Positions 1 through 10,906 of a DNA stretch of 64,000 nucleotides are shown here, piece after piece (within the stretch, counting starts at the first letter, position 1; each line of letters begins with the position of its first letter). Under the pieces are notes generated by a model that saw only the letters and a program-made list of their open reading frames with translations, searched no databases and was not told where the DNA came from. Location: contig NGZR01000001.1 in NCBI GenBank assembly GCA_002197995.1, forward strand, positions 5,022,001 through 5,086,000, read 5' to 3'. Both the position numbers and the translations under genes were made by a program. Source of the DNA: Gaeumannomyces sp. JS-464. Lineage: Eukaryota > Ascomycota > Sordariomycetes > Magnaporthales > Magnaporthaceae.

Positions 1-765
1 TTGGCACCCCTGGGAGAGCACGCCCTGTGCCTGCAGGGGCTAGCAACGCAGGTACTCTGCCCTACAGCCGTTTTGGGACTAGGCCGCAGGTTGTCGAGTG
101 CTGAGCCCTCGGGCTCGTATTTGTGCCCTTTGTTGGTGGTTTTGCCCTGGCGCGCTGACGATGGTGAATGCACGATCCACCATCCCCTCCTAGGTCACCA
201 CACAACGGGCCAAGCATTGGGCGTCGGCGAGGGCAAGCTGACAACCCGGCTATCACTGCGTCTCTGGCAGCTAAGACATGGAGCAAAATACTGACACCGA
301 CAAGCCGCCGAGCCTGCCGCCATGGGGCCAGCCGTCAATACGACGCTGCGCGTTGGCGAGAACAGCCCGAGTGCCCGAGTAACTTCATGTCCTGTGCCAA
401 GCACATCGCCTTTCTAATTTTATGACGCGGTTGGGCCAAGCCGGGCCAGCTCGGCCGATCTCTCCGTCCTTCCTCGCCTGCCTGGGCTCTCGTCTCTCGA
501 CTGGCCCCCTGGCTGGGCTGTATTGCGTGCTGCCGTGCAGGTGCAGGCCTCCCTTTAAAATGACGAGGTGCTGCTCCTCCCCCAGCCTGCCTACCAGGCA
601 CGCCGATGATCGTCGTCGTCACCCGGATCTTGTTCCTCGTAGACCTCTCCTGGGATAGTGTAAGGGCGTGCCGTCAAGGGGCCAACCGCCTTTCCATCCC
701 GTCCATTCGTTCCTGAATCCAAACAAGAAAGGATTGTCCTCGCGTCACCCGTTCGCTCCTTCAAG
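1..765. other. 5' flank, no gene seen
   Basis: I see no convincing coding signal here; the open frames on both strands are short and of biased composition. The last ~200 bases are the probable promoter and leader of the GH55 gene. Confidence 0.5.
554..559 (+). promoter_or_regulatory. Possible TATA-like element of the GH55 gene
   Basis: TTTAAA lies about 210 bp upstream of the GH55 start codon in an otherwise GC-rich stretch. Assigned by position and composition only. Confidence 0.25.
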
Positions 766-3543
766 ATGCGCAGTCTCTCATTCAACTCTTTTCTCGCCCT
801 CTCCTCCCTATTGGGCCTAGGCCATGCGATCAAGGGCAACGCCACCGCCGACGATGTCGTGACCCTAGTTACTAGGGTCACCATCACCACTTGCCCGATC
901 CCTCCTACCCCTCCGCCACCATGCTCTTCTGGGCCTTCTAAGCCAGCCTCGGACTTGACCACAAGCACCACTCGCACTACGACCGCCACCACGGTTATCC
1001 ATACCACACGAAGGAGTAACACCACTTCTTCCTCGTGGACCACCAAGCTTCCTGGTACCGGGACCGGCACTGGCCCAACGCACACCACATCGGGTACTTG
1101 GGGTAACAGTACCACGCGCGTTACCAGCAGCAGCTCGACTGTAGTTACCAGCAGCAGCTCGACCTTAGTTAGCAGCATCAGCTCGACCGTATCGACCTCC
1201 TCTTCCAGCACTACCATCAGCCCTCCAGCCTGCACGGATCATTGGCTTGCGAAGATTGACCATCAAGGCCTTGCCCCTTATGTCTCCAGCCCGTCCACCT
1301 ACAAGGTCTTTCGCAATGTCAAGGACTTTGGTGCCAAAGGTGACGGTGAGTCGGATGACACCGAAGCCATCAACCGGGCCATTAGCGAGGGAGGCCGTTG
1401 CGGTCCCGGAAAGTGCCATGGCACCACCATCTCGCCTGCTGTCGTCTACTTCCCCCCGGGTACCTACCTGGTGACCAAGCCCATTATCGACTACTATTTC
1501 ACGCAGATATACGGCAACCCTGACTGCATGCCCGTCATCAAGGCCGCAAGCAACTTCGACGGCGCATGGGTTCTAGATGCCAACCAGTACCAGGCTGGTG
1601 GCTCCTTGGGCTGGGGCTCGACCAATGTCTTCTGGCGCCAAGTCCGCAACCTGGTCATCGACCTGACTGGCGTGTCGTCCTCGACTAGCCTGGCGGGCAT
1701 CCACTGGCCCTCCTCACAGGCCACCAGCCTCCAGAACATCTTGGTCAAGATGTCTACCGCCAGCGACACAAAGCACTATGGCATGCTCATCGAGGAGGGC
1801 AGTGGCGGCTACATTGGCGATATGGTGTTCCAAGGTAAGAGTTTGACCTCCTGAAACCCGGCATCTGTAAACGCAGAAAATGCTAACAGTATTGAACTAG
1901 GTGGCCTCTATGGCATGCGTGTCGGCAACCAGCAATTCACCATGCGCAACCTGACGTTTGTCGGTGCCAAGACCGCTATCAGCCAGATCTGGGACTGGGG
2001 CTGGACCTACTCTGGTCTTACCATTCGCGACTGTGACGTCGGGCTCGACATGAGCAACATGGACGGAACCAAGATCTCCACCGCCTCCGTTGTCCTTATT
2101 GACTCTGAGATTGTCAACACACGCGTCGGCATCGTCACCGCGCGCCAGGCCTCGAGCAACAACCCCTCTCAAGGCAACACGCTCATCGTCGAGAATGTTC
2201 GACTGAGTAACGTGCAGACCGCGATTCAGGGGCCCAGCAGCTCCACCCTGCTTGCCGGCACCTCTGGTTCGACTACCATCGCCGGCTGGGGCCAGGGCAC
2301 TAGCTACACCGAGAAGAGCGGCCCCACGGCCTTCCGGGGCAACATAGCCCCGTTCCCGCGGCCTGGAGGCCTTACCGCCGGCACCGACTTCTATGAGCGC
2401 TCGCGCCCCCAGTACTCCAACCTGCCCGCCTCCCAGTTCCTCTCGGTCAGGTCCGCGGGCGCCAAGGGAGACGGCGTGACGGACGACACTGCCGCCATCA
2501 ACAAGGTCATCGCTGCCGCCGCCTCCGGAAAGGTCGTCTACTTCGACTACGGCATGTACGTCGTCACCTCCACCATCAAGATTCCTGCCGGCTCCCGCAT
2601 CACCGGCGAGGGCCTGCCCGTCATCCTCTCGGAGGGCGAGTTCTTCAACAGCATGGGGAGCCCCAAGCCCGTCGTGCAGGTCGGCAAGCCCGGCGACAAG
2701 GGCGCCGCCGTCGAGTGGAGCGACATGGTGGTCAGCACCCGCGGCCAGCAAAAGGGCGCCGTCCTGATCGAGTGGAACCTGAACTCGGACACGCCCTCGG
2801 GCATGTGGGACGTACACACGCGCATCGGCGGCTTCAAGGGCTCCAACCTGCAGTCGGCCGAGTGCCCCAAGACCCCACAGACCGCCATCAACCCCGGCAA
2901 CCTGAACCAGAAGTGCATCGCCGCGTTCATGAGCATGCATATCACCAAGTCCGCCGGGAACCTCTACAACGAGAACTGCTGGCTCTGGGTCGCGGACCAC
3001 GACGTTGAGGACGGCGCCAACAACGTCCAGATCACCATCTACGTCGGCCGCGGCCTGCTGGTCGAAAGCACTTCAGGCAACATCTGGCTGTGGGGGTCGG
3101 GCTCGGAGCACCACCAGCTGTACCAGTACCAGCTCGCGGGCACCCAAAAGGTCTTTGGCGGCCAGCTCCAGACCGAGACGGCCTATTATCAGCCCAACCC
3201 GGATGCCGTGATCCCTTTCCCTGCCGACGCGCGCTACCGCGACCCCGTCTTCGCGGCCGGCGAGAGCGGCTGGGGCCTGCGCGTCGTCGACAGCACCGAC
3301 GTCCTCGTCTACGGCGCCGGGCTCTACTCCTTCTTCATCAACAACAACAACTCGTGCGCCGCCGAGGCCAGCGAGATCAAGTGCCAGTCGCGCCTGACGT
3401 CCATCGAGAGGAGCAAGCTGTACATGTACAACCTCAACACCGTCGGCGTCACCAAGATGATCACGCTCGACGGCGTCGACGTCGCGTCCTTTGAGAACCA
3501 GAGGAACGGCTTTGTTAGCACCATTGGGAGATACGCGAGCTAG
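766..3543 (+). CDS. Secreted GH55-type exo-beta-1,3-glucanase
   Basis: Two exons, 766..1834 and 1901..3543, encode 903 aa. The 66-bp intron has a GTAAGA donor, a GCTAAC branch site and a TAG acceptor, and removing it restores a GGLYGMRVGNQQF stretch typical of GH55. The protein starts with a signal peptide (MRSLSFNSFLALSSLLGLGHA), followed by a Ser/Thr-rich stalk to about residue 155. Two pectate-lyase-3-like beta-helix halves then follow, each opening with a GAKGDGxxDDTxAIN motif (around residues 183 and 537), the GH55 hallmark. The family hydrolyses beta-1,3-glucan from the non-reducing end, so it acts outside the cell on fungal wall or algal/plant callose-type glucan. The long O-glycosylatable N-terminal stalk is unusual, since most GH55 enzymes start almost directly with the first helix. 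The gene is intact. Confidence 0.9.
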
Positions 3544-4207
3544 GGGATGGTACGGGTAGTGTTGGTACGTACATGAATGTGGGGTTTTCTGGATATATGG
3601 TGTTGGCTGGCTGGCGGACGGTGGATGATTTAATGTTCAGCTCGCGCAACAAACACTATTATTATATAAACCCGAAAGGCATTTCTTTTGTGTCTATATG
3701 AATTTCGATTCTCCTCAAGAAATCGCTAGGGCTGCGTCCTTCACCCTGGCCATGGTCTTCCCTTAAGCACCTCCTTATCCCGTGGTATCAAACATCGGAT
3801 TTTCCTCGCGCCATCTGTACCCGATGCTAGCATTGGCTCCCATTTCTGTTTATCACCCCGCACCAAGGGACAACTTCTTTGGAGAATCAAGGTTGCACAG
3901 CATCTGCGGTTGTGGCCTCGTGGTTGGTGAGGCCGATGTGGTGGGCGGGAATCGCGGGGTATTGCGCAGCATATAAGAGAGGCCTTCCTCCCGCCACCGC
4001 GATCTTGCCTGATTTTTTTCCTGCCCTTCTCAACATCCGTCCTACGGGGCGTCTCGAACACACCCCTCACAGCCCTACTCGGCTCATAGCGCTAGCTCCA
4101 GCTGATCAGAGCGCTACACCGAGGAGGATGAGCGAGCGCGTAGCTTACCGTCAATCTGATCGAGGCCGCGCATCCTTCTATTAGTGGCCTTCGGCCCTAT
4201 TTTGACC
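3544..4207. other. Intergenic, no gene seen
   Basis: It begins with the GH55 3' UTR, including an AT-rich TATTATTATATAAA stretch near 3660. No supported gene lies beyond that. Confidence 0.5.
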
Positions 4208-5129
4208 ATGGAGCTCCTCGCTTTCCCCGCCGAGATTAGGGTCAAGATCTATTCCGAGCTTCTCGTCCACAAGGCGTGTCCCCATCGAGGCAATCAATGA
4301 CGACGGGTCGCCGTATCTCTACGTTATGGACTTGACCGACATCCATCCCGCCATCCTCTGCACCAGCAAGTAGGTGCGCAGCGAGGCCATCTCGGTACTT
4401 TATTCCGACAACTTCTTCCGGTTTTCCGAGCCGGACCCAACCTCGAACCCAGTCATGTTGGACGCCATCGCCGTCTTCTTGCAGCATATCGGACCTCAAG
4501 CAGCAAGTCTCCTTCGACACGTCTATACTCGCTTCCCCACTCCTCCTGAAGCAAGAGATTATCTGCGTGAGCGTTCTGCTTTAGAGAAGCTCCGTTTCGA
4601 CAATCTAGATCTCCTTCTTAAGACCAGCCCGGGGATCACCACCCTCGAGTTGGCACTGCCTTCGGAACTGGAAGACCTTTCCCTCCACGACACCCCCTTT
4701 TTCGCCAAAACATTGAATCTAATCGAGGCACGGCTCGAAGCCTTTCAGTCGTTACGGCATGTCAAGATCGATTTGCGGTTGTTGAACTGGGAATCGCCAA
4801 AGCACAGTGACGATGGAAAGGAGGCCCCTAGCCACAGCAGCCTGTGGAAAATCCACAGAGACTCGCTGATGCGACAGCTGCGCAACCGTGGGTGGATAGT
4901 CGATATCACAAAAGTCCCCAGGGTCTGGATCGGTCCTGACGACACGATATTTACCAATCAAGCCGACTACGACAGGCACATGGGTGACTTGTGGGAAGAC
5001 GAAATGGAGCAGAACATTTGGGAACATCAAGAGCAGCAGCGGGAACGCGAGGCGGAAAGAGATTACCAACGCCGGAAGCAAGAGTTTGCGTATGTGGTGG
5101 GATATGCGGACGATGGAGGCCCTGCGTAA
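4208..5129 (+). pseudogene. Broken F-box-like (2EXR-type) protein gene
   Basis: The N-terminus MELLAFPAEIRVKIYSELL has the LPxEIRxxIYxxLL pattern of fungal F-box/2EXR proteins, which in intact members recruit targets to SCF ligases or have unknown roles. Reading then has to change frame near 4280 (GTGTCCCC run; one base gained or two lost). The frame reached runs through a DLTDIHPAILCTSK segment into an in-frame TAG at 4371-4373, and continues as VRSEAISVLYS and on to 5129. The family usually has KQVRSEA at this point, so the stop is explained by one CAG-to-TAG change. The C-terminal third is charged and coiled-coil-like (repeated E/R/Q). No intron removes both defects without deleting conserved sequence. 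I call it a pseudogene; a base-calling error could explain the frame change but not easily the stop. Confidence 0.6.
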
Positions 5130-5963
5130 TGAGATATCAGCAGTCAAATCCCCTCACATTTGCTACTGACCCAAATGTATTCCATCGGAATCATGGAGGT
5201 TCTCAATCTATCGTGCATTTGTCGCAGCATTGCGCTCAGGCTCCGGCAGAGCGGCCAGATTGCCATAGGTACGGCAGACCAGCTGGCATCAGCGCCGAAA
5301 AGTTCGTACGGGCTGGCATGCCGACGCCTGGAAAACCCATGTTTTACATTCCCATCATCAAAATTATCAATAAAATAACGGACACTGCCTCCACCCCATG
5401 GAGGGTTTGCCTCCGCGAGTGATGTTTCTTGGACGGCAAAGATCCTCGGAAAGGGGTTAGAGAGCTCGGAAGCTGGGACTACAGGGCCTCGATTGTGTTC
5501 CATTCAGCACCTGGCGCCCAATCCCCCGACACCAAGGTCTCAGTCGGCTCGTGTGCTGGTCTCGGCAGTAAAGCGTCTTTCGCTTTCCGCATCACAGGGG
5601 AAAGGAAGCCGACACTCGAGAGCTCTTTCGACTCGACGAGCGTCAAGACGGCCACGCCCGACGGGAAGCCATGCTCCTTAGTCGATACAAGCGTCTCTCG
5701 TCTGCCGTGTATTTACCAGCCTCTCGCCATCGACGTCTCCAACACGACCATGGGCAAGATGGGGTGCAAAGAGTGGGGTGGCAGACAATTCAGACCTGCT
5801 CACGGACTGGTATGGCCTTGGCCCACGGCGCGGGACCAGCACTTGGTTGGGCATTCACCTTGACTTTTGCTTCATTGTGGCAATATTTGAGCCAGTTCTA
5901 GCAATCCCCGATGAGATATGCTAGTTTCCACCCAGATATCCGCCGCCATCCTCCCGATCATGC
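5130..5963. other. Intergenic between convergent genes, no gene seen
   Basis: This lies between the 3' ends of the F-box relic (+) and the dynamin-like gene (-). A 144-codon open frame at 5429..5863 (+) resembles nothing I know and is not called. Confidence 0.4.
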
Positions 5964-8900
5964 TCACCCCGCCGTCGACACGCTCCGCACCAGGCCCGCG
6001 TGCTTCTGCCAAAGCTTCTCCACCTCACCACCCAGCGCCGCGAGCGCCACCGATTCCGCGGCGGCTCGTTTCCCCTGTCGACTGTTCCCAGCAGTGCCGT
6101 TCGTGTCTCTGCCACCCGCGGCCGTTGTCACGGCTTTGCGGCGCTCTTTGAGCGCGAGCTCAGCGTCGGCCTCGACGCGGCCCAGCACGGCGGCGACATC
6201 TGCGCGGAGACCAGCCTGCGCGTCCTGTACCGCCGCCACCATGGCCGTCGATATAGCCATCGAGATTCCGGGGAACAGCGTCCCGTCCGTGATACGGCCC
6301 TGTACTATGTCCTTTTGACGCGCCGACTTGCCGGTTCCTGGGTGTTTTGTGTAGATGCATGTCAGTATTTTTTTTGCCGCCAAAACACCTACGCCCATGC
6401 ACAAGCCATAAGAGATGACGCCGGGCATTGGAGCTAGGGGACATCGAACCTGACTGGCTGCTCGCGCGCCGATACGACGGCAGCATTCCGTTAAGCACAT
6501 ATGACATATGGTTCGACTCCGAGGCATGGCGGCGGACGGCCCTGCGGGATAACAAGGATTGCTAAGCACAACGCACAGTACAGTTTCTGCGCTAAAAAGA
6601 ACAAGCAAACTCACCTGACACTGGAGATAAAGCAGGACTTCCGCAGCCCGGTCTTGTACTCCAGGTCCTGGATGTGACACGACAGCGCATCGGCGAGCGA
6701 TGCGCAGGACGGGGAGGTCGCGGCAGCCTCTAAAGAAAAGGAAAAGTTGACATATTATGTGTCAGAAATGACCCAAAGGCTTTTTAAGAAGCGGTTGCCC
6801 GACGGGGGTAGTGGTGATGATACCTTTGGCTAGACCCCTGGTCATCTCGAGCCGGGCCCTAGCCGATTCGAGGAAGGCATCAAACACGTCGCCGGCCTCC
6901 TCCTCGACGAGCTCCCATTGATAAGCCAGCTCCATGCGCATCTTCCACAGGATCTTGGCATTCCAGTCCTGCCGCGGCCGCTTGGGCGTCTCGTGATTGC
7001 CGTTGTTGAGGCAGAAAGCGTTATATTGGGCTGTTGGTGCGAGAAAGGGGAGCAAGTTAGCATGCGATCATGCCACCTGTTTGCGATGGGGTCCGGGGGC
7101 GTGTCGTAGAGTGGCGGCGGTTTAATCGGGACTAGGCAGATGGCTTTGATCGACTTACTCCAGTGCCACTGTGCCGCGCTTAGAGATTAGCAGTGTCCTC
7201 CGGAATCAGGCTTTGTATTTGAGCGAGAGTATTATGGCCGGACTGTGATGACATACGCTTAGCCATTTTTCGCCTTCACCCTCGGCTGCCTGCTCCCAGT
7301 GATCGTTTCGTCCACCTTTGACAATGGTTGTTATTAGTGCCTGGGCTGGTGTGTTTTCGGCATCATCATCGTCATATAAGTGATTCTCGTAGGACTTGCC
7401 GAGGAAGTTGAGGATCTGGTCCTTGAAGCACGCGTTGAAATCGTCGGCCACTGTGGCTACGGCGCTCATAATCTGTAAGGTTGCCGAGTGTCAGAAAAAA
7501 TCGGCTCTGTGAAAGACGGGACAAACTCAGGGCAGTGAGTGTTACTCTAATCTTCGTGTCCCGGACGGACTGTCGAAGCTTCCCACGCATCGCCTTGTCC
7601 CGCTCATCATCTGCATCCCTTTTCTTCTTCGCGTCCGCGTCCGCGATCACCGCACTCTGGGCGCTCCCCACCCACAGCCTAAGGGAGCCCAATAAGCCGG
7701 CGACGGACGAGCACACAAAATGACGGGCCTCGCGGTGTTTGGCATCGGCCGTGATGCTGCGGCAAAAGCGGCGGACATCGGGGATCTCGCTGGCGACCAC
7801 AAGCTCGCGGTTGCTGCCGTCCCCGAGGCCGGTGGCATGCTTCTCGTACATAGTGTTAGAAACGCAAAAGACGTCGAGCGTTTCGCCAGGCACCCGGGAC
7901 GCGTACGCCCGGCGCAAGCCCGATTTAACGTGCTCGCTGCGGGCATTCATTAGGAGGAGCTTGCGACTGGTTTTTTTGGTTTTAAAAAAAAAATAAAAAA
8001 AAATATCGTTAGCCATTTACTGCCATCGCGGTAGGAGAGCTCAAAAAACCGGGATAGATATTAAGTGAAGGCATCGCTTGACCAGCCACTGACCTGTTCT
8101 TTAAACCCTTGTACCGCTGACGATCGCCACTCCCATCCGCGACCTCGATCTCCCTGTCCAATTCCGCCAGCACATCCGGGTCGATGGCCTTCCCACGCCC
8201 GCAGAACTCGGCCCTGGCCGCCCGCAGATTTATATCCTCGGACTTGGTGCAGATGACTGCAACGTTGAGACCCTTGCCGCCGGCCTCCTCCCAGGCCAGG
8301 GGCACGTGCTTGGCCAGGACGCTGTAAAGGGACGACTTGAGCGACTGGTCCGTGACGGCGCGGGCGATGTTGGCGACGATGAAGACGTTGTCGCACCGCA
8401 TCAAGTAGTCCTCGGTCGCCCGGACCCGCGCCAGGTTGGTGTCCTGCAGCCCTGGCAGGTCCGCGAGGACAAGCCCGTTCTTGAGGACGTTGGCATCCAG
8501 GTATACGCTGTGGGTGGAGGGCACGGAATCCTGTTGGCCTTATGACGACCCATGTGGAGAAAGGTGTCAGAGGGTGAAGGGGACCAACTCACCGGATGAT
8601 CTTGGTGAACGGCCAGCACCGGTCCTGCATGAACACGCTTGTCTTCTCGCAGCACTCCTCGGCCGTGGCAGCCGTGGAGCGCCAGACGAGATGGCGTGGC
8701 TTCTTCTCCGCGACTCCATCCTCATCCGCACCTTCCACCTCGTCACCACCGGGCCACTCAATATCCTCCGTCCAGCCGACCAACATGTCCCTGATTCTCT
8801 CCAGCGACCCGTCGGCCATGTCCCGCAGCATTTCCCTCTTGAACTCCCGCCGGTGCCCAAAGGCGGCCTCGAGGGCTGACCAAGCCTGCTCCGACTCACG

Positions 8901-9923
8901 AGTGTATCGGGCGTAGTCGGCGGCGGACGTGGTGTCAGACTCGACCCGGGCAGGAACAGCTGCCTGTAGCTCCAGAGGAGCTCTGCGATCATGTCATTTA
9001 TCTCAGGGGGAGAGAGGTACTCCACCTCTAGCGTGATAGGGGCCGTATCGGCGCCAGTGCCGTGCGGGGCGGGCTTCTTTTCTCTGTATTCGGTCACGAC
9101 CGAGGTGCAGGCGGAGCCGATGTCTCCCTAGGTAGGGTTGAGGACACTTAATGTCAGTCACCCCCTTTTTTTTCTGCATCGAGTCCGGCAATGAGGTCGG
9201 CGGTGTAGGGGTCCGTTCATTACCGTCTTTGCAATGTCCGGGTAGTGAAGGAGCGAGTTGATAAGGCTGCTCTTGCCTGCACATCGTTGAGGGTCGTTAG
9301 CTCATCGAAACGACAGGAGGCGCTTAGCATTATTCAGCGATGGAGTTCCTTACCCTGCCAGAGTCCCCGAGTACGGCAATCGTCCGAGTCTCGGACCCGG
9401 CAAAGCTCCCGAGCCTGCGTGCGTCCTCCAGCAGCCTCACTAGGCCTCGTCGGACGTGCCAGCCGCCCGAAGCTTCTCCATCAGTAAGGCCGCCTCCTGG
9501 ACGACCCCGACGCTCCGCTGAGGTTGCCCTGGAAGGACGAGGAAAAGAACTCATGCGCTGGATCCTCCTCTGTCTCTACTCTATACCGGACTGCGGGAGC
9601 CCCGGCCAAGGAACCGGTAGTGCCGTGCCCTGCTGGGGGGAGGACTCCAGGGACTGAGACGCTAGAGAGAGCTGGCTGAGGTCGGTTGCAAGGGGGCTCA
9701 AAGCCGGCGGCAGAGCGCTCGTCGCACCCTCTATTACAGGCTGGTTGGGGAGAGACCCTGATGCTATACAGAAGGGATCTCCGGAACATGAAGCTGGGGT
9801 GAGTGGAGTCAAAGGTGAAATTAAAGGTGGCGTTTGACGGTACGCCGAACCATCGAGGAGGCGATGTGCAACTACTCGGCGGAGTGGGCAGTTCCCATGT
9901 TGCTTTGGTGGCGTGGAGGGCAT
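5964..9923 (-). CDS. Dynamin-like large GTPase (SLIP-GC-like), frame-disrupted
   Basis: I place eleven exons on the minus strand: 9923..9354, 9276..9224, 9127..8593, 8507..8094, 7966..7546, 7472..7257, 7168..7159, 7030..6824, 6729..6615, 6541..6450 and 6337..5964, for about 1000 aa. GTPase motifs are G1 GDSGxGKSS (split by intron 1), G2 in SACTSVVTEY, G3 LADLPG and G4 TKSED. Downstream come the WHWTQYNAF, NNGNHETPKR and RHASESNH blocks seen in fungal homologues of nuclear GTPase SLIP-GC; the cellular role is unknown. Five single-base losses must be assumed in G/C runs: near 9600, 9510, 9440, at the exon 1 donor (~9354) and near 8950. Exon 3 (535 nt) reaches the right phase only with one base added. 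Exon 7 is a 10-nt microexon. Intron 10 uses a weak GTTCGA donor. The start codon is uncertain because the first exon changes frame. Confidence 0.7.
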
Positions 9924-10787
9924 CGTGGCAAGAGGGCAAACTACAGAAACGATGATAGCCAGAGACTAGAAGATACAATGGAGGAGAAGAAATTTTGTAA
10001 AGGGACCTTGAAACGAGGGGAAACAAAATGAATGAATGATACGGCTTGCGGACAAGAGGAAGCTCACAGGGGAATACGCGCAGGCCTAGCCGTCGAATTT
10101 ATGTCAACCTGAGGACACAGGCAGGAGCCAAAAGGCACGCCAGGACGAAGTGAGCATATTTTGGATCTTGGTTCCACTTCGCCGGCGGCAAGCTCCTGCG
10201 ACCTCTTTGAGGAACCGCGCTGAAGGAGGGGTCGCTTGCCAGCCGGCCAGGGGCGCGTGAGCCCACGCATGCTTGGAGTTTCACAACGGAATATAAGAAC
10301 AGCCAGTGCATTCTCCTGCTAGCCTCAGCGCTTCCTTCCGTCTCGCGATCACTCCACGCGACCCTGTGGTTGACAGTGGTTAGCGCCGGCCGCGGCCGCT
10401 GCAACCCCAACGTCGCGGTCCAAGGGCATGCGGCCTGGTTAATTATAAACAACAGCTAAGTAGGTACCTGCCTCGCCTGTCCAGGCGCTTTCTCATTTGG
10501 GAAATGGGAGACGAAGGCATTCAGGCGGGTCGATATCGGTGGCCCAACCCGCCCGATTTGTCGGTCCTAAGAGCGACTGTTCGATTTGATGGCCCGCCTT
10601 GCTCCCCACAGCCCCTCCACCGACCGATTTGCCGGAACGTCCCCGGATTCCACTTCGAATCCCATCTCCACCATACTGGGCTCCGTGAGAACATTTCTCC
10701 ACAACCAAACGCTCACACAACCCACTTCGCAGGCCAGCAGAACCGGAACCCTCCATGAGGAGATGCTCTGATTCACTTAGTCATCAG
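9924..10787. other. Upstream region of dynamin-like gene, no gene seen
   Basis: This is the presumed promoter of the minus-strand GTPase. No coding region is supported up to the tRNA gene. Confidence 0.4.
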
Positions 10788-10859
10788 GGTCCAGTGGCCA
10801 AATGGCAAGGCGCTTGACTACGAATCAAGAGATTGCAGGTTCGATCCCTGCCTGGATTG
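10788..10859 (+). tRNA. tRNA-Arg (anticodon ACG)
   Basis: A cloverleaf folds by eye. The acceptor GGTCCAG pairs with CTGGATT, with two G-U pairs at the open end. A D arm lies around GGCCAAATGGCAAGGC. The anticodon stem CTTGA/TCAAG encloses the loop CTACGAA, with ACG in the anticodon position (read as ICG, decoding CGN). The T arm is GCAGG-TTCGATC-CCTGC. No intron is seen. A T36 tract begins 11 bases downstream and would act as the Pol III terminator. Confidence 0.9.
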
Positions 10860-10867
10860 TGATATCA

Positions 10868-10870
<3 letters not shown>

Positions 10871-10906
<36 letters not shown>
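10871..10906 (+). terminator. Pol III terminator, T36 tract
   Basis: Thirty-six consecutive T residues follow the tRNA-Arg gene by 11 bases. Four to six T are enough for Pol III termination, so the extra length is probably slippage or an insertion scar. Confidence 0.7.

Noticed and set aside
591..1235. 214-codon Val-rich minus-strand frame
   Set aside because: Antisense of the Ser/Thr stalk of the GH55 protein.
1897..3000. 367-codon minus-strand frame
   Set aside because: Shadow of GH55 exon 2, low-complexity Gly/Ala/Val/Asp composition without motifs.
5429..5863. 144-codon plus-strand frame
   Set aside because: No recognisable family or splice partners; insufficient to call.
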